From JBGAJN01 sp044224905 (GTDB lineage: Bacteria; Verrucomicrobiota; Verrucomicrobiia; Limisphaerales; JBGAJN01), in the NCBI GenBank assembly GCA_044224905.1, contig JBGAJN010000002.1, forward strand, positions 1,364,001 to 1,428,000: a stretch of 64,000 nucleotides of DNA, read 5' to 3'. Made by a program: the position numbers and the translations under genes. This document shows positions 57,678-64,000 of the stretch, piece after piece. Numbering within the stretch: position 1 is the first letter of the stretch; each line of letters opens with the position of its first letter. Below the pieces are notes generated by a model. That model had not been told where the DNA came from. It ran no database searches and saw only the letters and a list, made by a program, of their open reading frames with translations.

Positions 57678-59372
57678 ATGACCGGAAAAATCTCCAACTG
57701 GGCGGTGGCGCTATTGAATCTCGCGGCCGTTTCCGTGTTCGCCGCGCATGCGCCGATTGATCTCGGTGACAACCACGCCTCCACGCCCGGCGCGCCCAAT
57801 TACGCGAATGCCGCTGTCACTTTGCCCGACGGCACCATCGAGTCTTATCACCGCCGGGCGGTCGGCGGACACATTCCGATTCTCGTCATGCGCTCGACCA
57901 ACGATGGTCGTTCGTGGACTTCGCCGTCGACGCTCGTGAATCTTTCCGTCGAGCAATGGGGCGGGCCGATGCCGCTGCTCGACCGTGAAGGCGAATTGCA
58001 CTTCGTCATTCCCAAAGTGCGCGGCAAAGGCCGCAAGCGGGGCGTGGACCGATTCATTGACCTCTACCACCTGCGCTCGACGGAAGGCCGCACGAAATGG
58101 AGCGAGCCTCAGCGCATTTACGCGGGCTACTGCGGCGCGTTGCAAGGCGTATTCCAGCTCAAGAGCGGCCGCATCATTGCGCCTTTCGCCGACTGGTTGC
58201 CCGGCGTGCCGACTGCACCACCGACGGGGCCGGAAGTGGTCACGTGCGTTTACTCCGATGACAACGGGAAGACCTGGCAGCGTTCGCCGGCGAAACTCAC
58301 CGCACCATGCCATGACGGCTACAACGGTGCCAACTACGGCGCGTGCGAGCCGACGCTGATCGAACTTAAAGATGGTCGCGTGTGGATGCTGATGCGCACG
58401 CAGGATGGTTTTCTTTACGAATCATTTTCTTCCGATGGTGTGAACTGGTCGCCCGCGCAGCGCTCGCGTTTTTATTCTTCGAACTCGCCGGCGTTTCCAA
58501 TCCGGCTGCCCGACGGTCGCATCGTTTTGTTCTGGAACAACGCGGAAAATTGCCCGCGCGTCGGCAAGGATGGCGTGTATTCCGGGCGCGATGCCTTGCA
58601 CGCCGCCATCAGCAGCGACGAGGGGAAAACGTGGAGCGGTTTCCGAGAAGTCTATCGCGATGCCACGCGCAACGGTTCACCGCCGAAGGACGGAGATCGC
58701 GGCACGGCTTATCCGCACGCGACGGTGACGAAGAGTGGAGAGATTCTGCTCGTCTCCGGTCAAGGCACGGATCGTCGCCGCCGCTTCCTCGTTGATCCGG
58801 ATTGGCTGCTGGAGAAACGGCAGTCCGACAATTTCGCCACCCTCGACGCGTGGCATCTCTTCAAAGGCTTCGGCAAACCCGCTCGCTTCTGGCGCGATCG
58901 CGTGCAAGGCCCAGAACTGATCGCGCATCCGGACAAGCCCGGCGCGAAGGTCTTGCACGTCCGTCGCCCTGATGAGCGCGATTCGGATGGCGCCGTGTGG
59001 AATTTTCCTGCCGGGCGGCGCGGCAAGCTCACGCTGCGTCTGCGCCTCGAAAAGAATTTCGCGGGCGGACAGATCAGCTTCACCGACCGCATGTTTGAAC
59101 CTTCGGATGACAACGGCGAAAAGCTCGCCGCCTTCACTCTGAAGCTGGATGGCGTCGCTCCGCTCGAGACGGGGCGTTGGCATGAAGTTGAATTCGAATG
59201 GGACACGACCCGATCCACCTGCGCCGTGCGAGTGGACGGCATGCAGGTCCAGACCTTGAAGGCCGCGCGTTCCGCCCAGGATGGCGTGAGCTATCTGCGC
59301 CTGCGCTCGACCGCCTCGGCGGTGGACAAGGCGGGCTTCCTCGTCGAGTCGGTCTCAGTCGTCGTCCAATGA
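57678..59372 (+). CDS. BNR-repeat sialidase-like protein with C-terminal beta domain
   Basis: A 564-residue exported protein. Signal peptide MTGKISNWAVALLNLAAVSV up to FAAHA. Residues about 30-380 form a six-bladed propeller of the sialidase/neuraminidase type with Asp-boxes STNDGRSW, SDDNGKTW and SSDEGKTW and an early Arg (ILVMRSTNDG). The C-terminal part (LKLTLRLRLEKNFAG-like KLTLRLRLEKNFAGGQISFT) looks like a concanavalin/LamG-type sandwich. Sialidases release terminal sialic acids, but related BNR enzymes have other sugar targets. The ATG at 57678 is chosen; an in-frame ATG at 57657 is possible. Overlaps the Kelch gene by ATGA. Confidence 0.8.
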   Translation: MTGKISNWAVALLNLAAVSVFAAHAPIDLGDNHASTPGAPNYANAAVTLPDGTIESYHRRAVGGHIPILVMRSTNDGRSWTSPSTLVNLSVEQWGGPMPLLDREGELHFVIPKVRGKGRKRGVDRFIDLYHLRSTEGRTKWSEPQRIYAGYCGALQGVFQLKSGRIIAPFADWLPGVPTAPPTGPEVVTCVYSDDNGKTWQRSPAKLTAPCHDGYNGANYGACEPTLIELKDGRVWMLMRTQDGFLYESFSSDGVNWSPAQRSRFYSSNSPAFPIRLPDGRIVLFWNNAENCPRVGKDGVYSGRDALHAAISSDEGKTWSGFREVYRDATRNGSPPKDGDRGTAYPHATVTKSGEILLVSGQGTDRRRRFLVDPDWLLEKRQSDNFATLDAWHLFKGFGKPARFWRDRVQGPELIAHPDKPGAKVLHVRRPDERDSDGAVWNFPAGRRGKLTLRLRLEKNFAGGQISFTDRMFEPSDDNGEKLAAFTLKLDGVAPLETGRWHEVEFEWDTTRSTCAVRVDGMQVQTLKAARSAQDGVSYLRLRSTASAVDKAGFLVESVSVVVQ

Positions 59373-60340
59373 AAGTATCATTCGCCGTTACCGTCGCTAC
59401 CTTTGCCCTGACCATGAATTCCATCGCTGCCAATTGGGAGCCTCTCGCGCCGCTGCCGGAACCGAACGGAGGCTCGGTGTGCGGCGCGGTTGGCGATCAG
59501 ATCGTGCTGGCTGGCGGCACGATGTGGAAGAATGACGTGAAGCACTGGCTCAGCCGCATCTACGCCTACGATCCGAAGTCGAACGCGTGGCGCGAGGCCG
59601 GATCGCTACAGGCGCCGCTGGCCTATGCTGCAGCCGGCGAAGACGCGGGCACACTGTGGTTTGCGAGCGGCAGCAGCGGCACCAACACGCACACGGCGGT
59701 CTGGAAGTTGGAGCGCAACCTCGCGCCTACGAGTGCGTTCACTCTCGGCAGCGGATTCGTGCTGGCGGGCAGCGCGGTGGTGGACTCGACCCTCTATGTG
59801 CTTGGTGGCACCGAGGACATGAATCACATCGAGCGCGCCACGAATAGTTTCCTTGCCATTGATCTTCGCAGTGGCCGCACGACGAAGCTGCCGGATTATC
59901 CCGAGCCCTCGTTTATCACGGGCGCCACCGCTGCGTGTGGCAACCGCCTTTTCGCCTTCGCTGGCGCGCGATGGGACATGACTTCGAATACCGTCGCCAA
60001 TCTTTCTTCTGCTCACGCGTTCGACACTGTGGCGAAGCGCTGGGAAAAGCTCGCTTCCTTCCCTTACGAGGTCCGCGGCCTCACGGCACTCGCGCTCGAC
60101 GGTAGCCGAATCTTGCTCGCTGGCGGCTACAAAAATGACGCGGAGGAATTCACCGACGAAGCGTTTATTTACGATACCGACACCGGCAGTTACACCCCGA
60201 CGCGACCTTTGCCGTACAAGGCGATGGTCAGCCTCGTGAAGTCCGGCGACTGGGTTTATTGCCTTGGCGGTGAGGATCGGAAGAAGCACCGCTCGGACGC
60301 GATATTTCGGATTCGTGTCGCGGATCTGTTGAAGAGATGA
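59369..60340 (+). CDS. Kelch-repeat protein of the N-acetylneuraminate epimerase (NanM-like) type
   Basis: A 323-residue exported six-bladed Kelch propeller. Signal peptide MKVSFAVTVATFALTMNSIA. Kelch motifs include LPEPNGGSVCGAVGDQIVLA, FVLAGSAVVDSTLYVLGGTE, CGNRLFAFAGARW and LALDGSRILLAGGYKND with VYCLGGEDRKKHR. It resembles the cyclically permuted mutarotase family, whose known member NanM interconverts the anomers of Neu5Ac released by sialidase. The start ATG overlaps the sialidase stop, so both are expressed together. Function is inferred from family and neighbour. Anomer conversion of another sugar acid is also possible. Confidence 0.78.
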   Translation: MKVSFAVTVATFALTMNSIAANWEPLAPLPEPNGGSVCGAVGDQIVLAGGTMWKNDVKHWLSRIYAYDPKSNAWREAGSLQAPLAYAAAGEDAGTLWFASGSSGTNTHTAVWKLERNLAPTSAFTLGSGFVLAGSAVVDSTLYVLGGTEDMNHIERATNSFLAIDLRSGRTTKLPDYPEPSFITGATAACGNRLFAFAGARWDMTSNTVANLSSAHAFDTVAKRWEKLASFPYEVRGLTALALDGSRILLAGGYKNDAEEFTDEAFIYDTDTGSYTPTRPLPYKAMVSLVKSGDWVYCLGGEDRKKHRSDAIFRIRVADLLKR

Positions 60341-60364
60341 TTCCGGGCGCCAACGCGCTCCGCA

Positions 60365-61144
60365 TCACTTCGCCGTGTAGCCGCCGTCCACGGGGAGGTT
60401 CGCGCCGGTGATGTATTTCGCTGCGTCGCTCAGGAGAAAGATCACCGCGCCGCCAAGGTCTCGTTCATCCGCCATCCTACCGAGCATCGTGTGCTCGTTG
60501 TAGCGCGTCAGGAACGGCTCGGGCTGATTGTTGAAGAATCCGCCGGGCGCAAGGCAGTTCACGCGGACATTGTGCGGGCCGAGGATTCCGGCGTAGTAGC
60601 GCGTGAGATTCTCCATGCCACCTTTGTGGAAAAAATAATCCGGTGGTGGCGTGCCCATGTTGGTGCCCACGTAGAGTTCCAGCGTCGGACCAATCATGCC
60701 TTGAATGGATCCGATGTTCACGATGCTGCCGGACTTGCTCTTGCTCATCGCTTCGCCGAACGCGCGGGTCATCAGGAACAAACCGGTGGCGTTCACGCGC
60801 ATGGATTCCTCCCACGCGCTAACCGGCGCGTCGGGCGACTTCATCGGGCGGGCGACGGAATTGTTCACGAGGCCATCGATTCGGCCGAACTTCGCGAGCA
60901 CGCGATCGCGCAGGGCGAGCACGGACTTTTCGTCGGATTGATCGAGTTGCTCCGCGTGAACGGAATGGCCGCGCGCGGTTTCTTCCGCGGCGACCTTCTG
61001 CAGTTTTTCCAGGCCACGTGAAGCGATAACGAGCGTCGCGCCTGCTTCGGCGAGCATCGCGGCGAGCCCGCGTCCGTAAAGGCCGCTGCCGCCGGTCAGC
61101 ACGATGATCTTGCCACGGATGGAAAACATTTCGAGCGCGCTCAT
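60365..61144 (-). CDS. Short-chain dehydrogenase/reductase
   Basis: A 259-residue classical SDR. It has the NAD(P)-binding IIVLTGGSGLYGRGLAAMLA, the NNSVARP motif variant (LVNNSVARP, usually NNAG), Ser in NIGSIQGMIGP and Tyr-Lys in DYFFHKGGMENL, then VRVNCLAPGGFF and the end ITGANLPVDGGY. The stretch between Ser and Tyr (about 22 residues, GPTLELYVGTNMGTPPPDYF) is longer than the usual 12, so the substrate loop is enlarged. It lies four bases after the aldolase gene and converges with the Kelch gene. Likely oxidises or reduces a sugar-acid intermediate. Confidence 0.9.
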   Translation of the reverse strand: MSALEMFSIRGKIIVLTGGSGLYGRGLAAMLAEAGATLVIASRGLEKLQKVAAEETARGHSVHAEQLDQSDEKSVLALRDRVLAKFGRIDGLVNNSVARPMKSPDAPVSAWEESMRVNATGLFLMTRAFGEAMSKSKSGSIVNIGSIQGMIGPTLELYVGTNMGTPPPDYFFHKGGMENLTRYYAGILGPHNVRVNCLAPGGFFNNQPEPFLTRYNEHTMLGRMADERDLGGAVIFLLSDAAKYITGANLPVDGGYTAK

Positions 61145-61148
61145 GGTA

Positions 61149-61949
61149 TCAGCGATACACCGACTTGGTCTGCGTGAGCGGCAGCTTGTTGAAGTCCGCC
61201 ACCTTGCTGCGGAAGTAGTCGCCGAGTCCGATCACATCCGCGCCGAGGCTGAAGACGTTGTAGCCCTCCGCCGCCTGTTCTTCCCAAGGCGCGATCATTC
61301 CCGGCGTCATGGCGAACTTGCCATTCGCACGCGCTGCGGCCGCGACGCGCTTGCGGGCGGCGACCGTTTCCGCGCAACCGATTTGCCCTGGCTTGCCGCT
61401 CAGGTGGCTGAAATCGCCCGCGCCGAAGAGCAAGCCGTTGAAGCCGGGCACAGCGGCGATCGCTTCCACGTTCGCGAGTGCCTCGGGTGATTCAATCTGG
61501 AGAATGAGGAACTGCTCCTGATTGCACTGCGCAATGTAATCGGCGGTGGAAATCTGACAGAAGAGGCCGTCAATGTTGCCGCCGTCGATCGGTCGGCGGC
61601 CGAGCGGTTGGTAGCGGGTCATCTCAACAATCTTCCGCGCCTCATCAGCCGTGGTGACGTGCGGCACCATGATGCCCGTCGCGCCTGCTTCGAACGGCTT
61701 CACGTAATCGCTGTAGCTGCCTTTGCTCACCCGGACGATGCAATCCACATCATGCACGCGCGCGGCGCGGATCATGTTCTCCACGTTGAGCCAGTCGTTC
61801 GGCACGTGCTCGTTGCAGAGCCACACGGAGTCGGCGCCGGAGAGGCAGGCGAGTTCGACCACGCGTGCATCAGCGAGATTGAGCTTGAGACAGGTCGGAA
61901 TCTGGCCGGCGCGAAGTTTCTCGAGAAGTCGGCTATGGCGAACGTGCAT
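61149..61949 (-). CDS. HpcH/HpaI-family aldolase
   Basis: A 266-residue TIM-barrel metal-dependent aldolase that cleaves 2-keto-3-deoxy sugar acids or related substrates. Pattern: LKLNLADARVVELACLSGAD, SVWLCNEHVPNDWLNVENMI, AGATGIMVPHVTTADEARKI, ILQIESPEALANVEAIAAVP and GFNGLLFGAGDFSHLSGKPG. The metal ligands Glu (QIES) and Asp (GAGD) are visible; the usual Arg near the start is not clearly identifiable. It could provide the carbon-carbon cleavage step of the locus in place of the NanA-type lyase, which is not in the window. Four bases upstream of the SDR gene and divergent from nothing; it follows the second sialidase on the same strand. Confidence 0.88.
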   Translation of the reverse strand: MHVRHSRLLEKLRAGQIPTCLKLNLADARVVELACLSGADSVWLCNEHVPNDWLNVENMIRAARVHDVDCIVRVSKGSYSDYVKPFEAGATGIMVPHVTTADEARKIVEMTRYQPLGRRPIDGGNIDGLFCQISTADYIAQCNQEQFLILQIESPEALANVEAIAAVPGFNGLLFGAGDFSHLSGKPGQIGCAETVAARKRVAAAARANGKFAMTPGMIAPWEEQAAEGYNVFSLGADVIGLGDYFRSKVADFNKLPLTQTKSVYR

Positions 61950-62021
61950 GAGCGAAATCGTAGAGAGGTGTTTCGGTTGGTGAAAGGGATTTTCCGTGAG
62001 CGAGGAATCGGCGACGCGAGG

Positions 62022-63110
62022 CTATTTGGCCGGCGGTTCCCAAAGGGCGACGCCCATGTGATAGTTTTCGTGGTTCTCCACACCCTTCGCATAGTAGGCC
62101 GTCACGATTTTACCATCGGCGCGTTGAACGCTGCTGGGGTAGCCGCAATCCGTGTTGAGCGTGCGAGCAAGGCGGATGGGTTCACTCCAAGTCTTCCCTT
62201 CGTCGCTGCTCAACTTTGCGAGCACGCCGAACTGATCTTTCACGCGGTTGCCGTAGCTTAGCAACAGGCGGCCGTCCTTGAGGCGAGCGAGGTGGGCATT
62301 GATTTCGTTGCGCGCGGTTACACGTTGCGGTCCTTGCCACGTCGCGCCGTCGTCGTCCGAGCGGAAGAGTTCCACCGCATCGATGCGCGCGGCCGCGAGC
62401 CAGCTTTTCCCGCCGAGATGGAAGAGCGAAGTTTCATTGTGCTTCATACCAATGACAGAGGTGGGTCTCCACGTTTTACCGTCGTCGTCACTGCGGAAAT
62501 GCCATGAGCGATAACTCTTGGTCTTGGTGCTCTTCGTCGGGTCGGTGAACTCGCCGGCGTAACACGAGGTGTGGAGCGCGCCGTCAACGCCGACAAAAAT
62601 GGGGCCGAAGGGAATGAACTCGGTCCAACCTTTTTCCGGCGCGAAGAAATCCTTGTGCTGCGTCCATGTGCGGCCGCCATCGCCGGAGCGGCAAACCCAA
62701 CTGCGCAGGATGTCATCACGGAAGGGCGCCTGCTTCGGGCGTTGAGGTTGCTTCTCATTCGTCCAGCCGGAGCAGAGAACGAGCAGGTCGCCATTCTTCG
62801 CCAGGCCGGCGGCGTGATTCATGCGAATCGTGTTGGGCTCGTGTTTCGTGGGCGTGCCGGCCTTGGTCCATTTTTCTCCATTGGCACTGGTCCAGCACTC
62901 GACGTCGCCTTCGCGGAGACCGTGAGCGGGTTGATTGTGGATGATGGCGGCGATGGTGCCGTCGCGGAGCACCGTGAGTTGCGGCCACGCGCAGACGTTG
63001 TCGACGGCGACGTAGCGTTCGATGCCCTTCGGTTCGGGAGCGTCGGCCGCGAACGATGGCAGCGCGAGAACCGCCAGCGTGGCGGTAATGAGGTGAAGAG
63101 TATTTTTCAT
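62022..63110 (-). CDS. Second BNR sialidase-like secreted protein
   Basis: A 362-residue exported propeller. Signal peptide MKNTLHLITATLAVLALPSF up to AAD. Asp-box motifs are frequent: SGDGGRTW, SDDDGKTW, SDDDGATW and SSDEGKTW. It has the usual exo-sialidase architecture but no extra domain, and differs clearly from the first sialidase-like protein (57678). Its ATG overlaps the stop of the Gfo/Idh gene (ATGA), so the two are translationally coupled. The substrate is not assigned; BNR propellers also include other glycosidases and binding proteins. Confidence 0.82.
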   Translation of the reverse strand: MKNTLHLITATLAVLALPSFAADAPEPKGIERYVAVDNVCAWPQLTVLRDGTIAAIIHNQPAHGLREGDVECWTSANGEKWTKAGTPTKHEPNTIRMNHAAGLAKNGDLLVLCSGWTNEKQPQRPKQAPFRDDILRSWVCRSGDGGRTWTQHKDFFAPEKGWTEFIPFGPIFVGVDGALHTSCYAGEFTDPTKSTKTKSYRSWHFRSDDDGKTWRPTSVIGMKHNETSLFHLGGKSWLAAARIDAVELFRSDDDGATWQGPQRVTARNEINAHLARLKDGRLLLSYGNRVKDQFGVLAKLSSDEGKTWSEPIRLARTLNTDCGYPSSVQRADGKIVTAYYAKGVENHENYHMGVALWEPPAK

Positions 63111-64000
63111 GAATGTGTTGGAGGGTTTTCCCGATGCAACAGGTCGACGATGGAGCCGTCGAGATCGTTGTAAACTTCGCGTAGCTTCACGACGCGTCCG
63201 GCCTGCTCGCGACTGCGCACGCCCGCAATGATGATGCCCATGAGTTCGACCGTTTGGCTGAACGGCAGGGGCCGTTGGCCGGTGTGAAGCAGGTCGATGA
63301 ACGCAACGAGCTGCGCGCGGAACGCAGTGTAGGTGTCGCTGAGTTTCAGCGAGAGTTCACCTTTGGTGCCGTAGGCGTGAACGGCGCCGAAGCTTCCGTA
63401 GGCATCGTGAATCGCGCCGAGCGTCAGCTGCACCCCGCTGCGATGGGTGAGGTGAACGATGTCGGAACCGTTCTGGTGATTCGTCTGGGCGCTCACGAAG
63501 CCCGGTCCGAGAACCGGATACGCCGCTTCCAGTGCATGGATGCCGTAGCGTTCCCACGTCTTGCACGTGAAGCTGGTGAGCCAACGCAGATCGCCGAGTT
63601 GCTCGCGGCGGGCGGCGATTTGTTTCATCTCCGGCATGTAGCGCATGCCGCTCGTGGAAAGAATGGTTTTGCCCTCGAGATGCCAGCGGAGAAATTGATT
63701 CAAATCAGTGACATTGATCGCCATCGGCTTGTCGATAAACACGGGCAAGCCAGCTTCGATGAACGGACGCGCGCGACGGATGTGATCGTTGCCGTCGTCG
63801 GTGGCGATGATGGCGGCGTCCACTTGGCCGATGACGTCTTCGGGTTTGCTCACGACGTGGTCGATCTTGGAAGCCTTCGCGACTTTGGGCGCGTCCGCGG
63901 GGTCGTCGGTCCAAATGTGAGTGACGCGCGCGCCCGGGATGCGGACGGAATCGAGCGATTGTGCGCCGAGATATTTTGGGATCGAAACGTAGGGGCACTT
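63107..64000 (-). CDS. Gfo/Idh/MocA-family oxidoreductase (partial, N-terminus outside)
   Basis: 297 codons up to the right window edge; the ATG and the Rossmann GxGxxG lie outside. The visible part begins KCPYVSIPKYLGAQSLDSVR and continues RIPGARVTHIWTDDPADAPK and VDAAIIATDDGNDHI, the second half of the nucleotide domain, then the EAGLPVFIDKPMAINVTDLN motif, where Lys of DKP is the catalytic-dyad residue, and a large alpha/beta C-terminal domain. Such enzymes use NAD(H) on sugars or sugar acids. It overlaps the second sialidase-like gene by four bases. The substrate is unknown, but an oxidation or reduction of the released sugar is likely. Confidence 0.9.
   Translation of the reverse strand, partial: KCPYVSIPKYLGAQSLDSVRIPGARVTHIWTDDPADAPKVAKASKIDHVVSKPEDVIGQVDAAIIATDDGNDHIRRARPFIEAGLPVFIDKPMAINVTDLNQFLRWHLEGKTILSTSGMRYMPEMKQIAARREQLGDLRWLTSFTCKTWERYGIHALEAAYPVLGPGFVSAQTNHQNGSDIVHLTHRSGVQLTLGAIHDAYGSFGAVHAYGTKGELSLKLSDTYTAFRAQLVAFIDLLHTGQRPLPFSQTVELMGIIIAGVRSREQAGRVVKLREVYNDLDGSIVDLLHRENPPTHS

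Noticed and set aside
1..64000. rRNA, tRNA, CRISPR arrays, insertion sequences and prophage genes
   Set aside because: I scanned the gaps and gene content and found no direct-repeat spacer array, transposase, integrase or cloverleaf. This is an eye search, so a short RNA gene could be missed.

Overview
The window reads as chromosomal DNA of a Gram-negative member of the Verrucomicrobiota, most likely near the Pedosphaera/Limisphaera group. This rests on gene content and style, not on a database search. It combines a division and cell-wall (dcw) cluster with a MurC-MurB fusion and a divergent FtsZ, an exosortase fused to an EpsI-like domain, a PEP-CTERM-like protein, secreted proteins with Calx-beta-like and calcium-binding-type repeats, and AT-rich intergenic repeats of the GAACATTCAACCTCGAACA kind. 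MurE carries the DNPR motif of meso-diaminopimelate ligases, which fits a Gram-negative wall.

Layout. 1-4449 (minus): start of malate dehydrogenase, a TPR protein, an exosortase-EpsI fusion and, across a clear terminator, a small secreted protein with a C-terminal sorting signal. 4872-7448 (minus): grpE-dnaJ-rsmE, divergent from nadA (plus). 8757-10929 (minus): a translationally coupled trio of a YggT-like membrane protein, a DUF167 protein and a two-lobed aspartic protease. 11012-15156 (minus): TCA genes gltA, sucC and sucD, with two small genes between sucC and sucD. 15273-17331: lipoprotein, N-acetylmuramoyl-L-alanine amidase and a LapA-like protein.

17474-26276 (minus) is a complete Kdp potassium-uptake locus. 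A universal stress protein and two tiny membrane proteins precede kdpF-kdpA-kdpB-kdpC-kdpD-kdpE. A candidate structured RNA lies upstream of it. 26601-30299 holds a small membrane-anchored protein, a cobalamin adenosyltransferase, a RibD-type reductase, queA and a short unknown gene. 30787-36120 is one very long secreted M36-type metalloprotease.

36348-56500 (plus) is a near-complete dcw cluster: mraZ, unknown, rsmH, ftsL, ftsI, murE, murF, mraY, murD, LysM protein, ftsW, murG, murC-murB, ddl, ftsQ, ftsA, ftsZ. Five 10-bp direct repeats just before mraZ look like the MraZ operator. Two strong inverted repeats sit inside the cluster. Most gene borders overlap or lie within a few bases, so the region is probably one or a few long transcripts for peptidoglycan precursor synthesis and septum formation.

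56610-64000 is a sugar-scavenging locus on both strands: two tandem Cys/His-rich paralogues, two BNR sialidase-like proteins, a Kelch protein of the N-acetylneuraminate epimerase type, a short-chain dehydrogenase, an HpcH/HpaI-type aldolase and a Gfo/Idh/MocA oxidoreductase cut by the window edge. It suggests release and breakdown of a sialic-acid-like or other acidic sugar, but the substrate cannot be read from the sequence. I saw no rRNA, tRNA, CRISPR array, insertion sequence or prophage.
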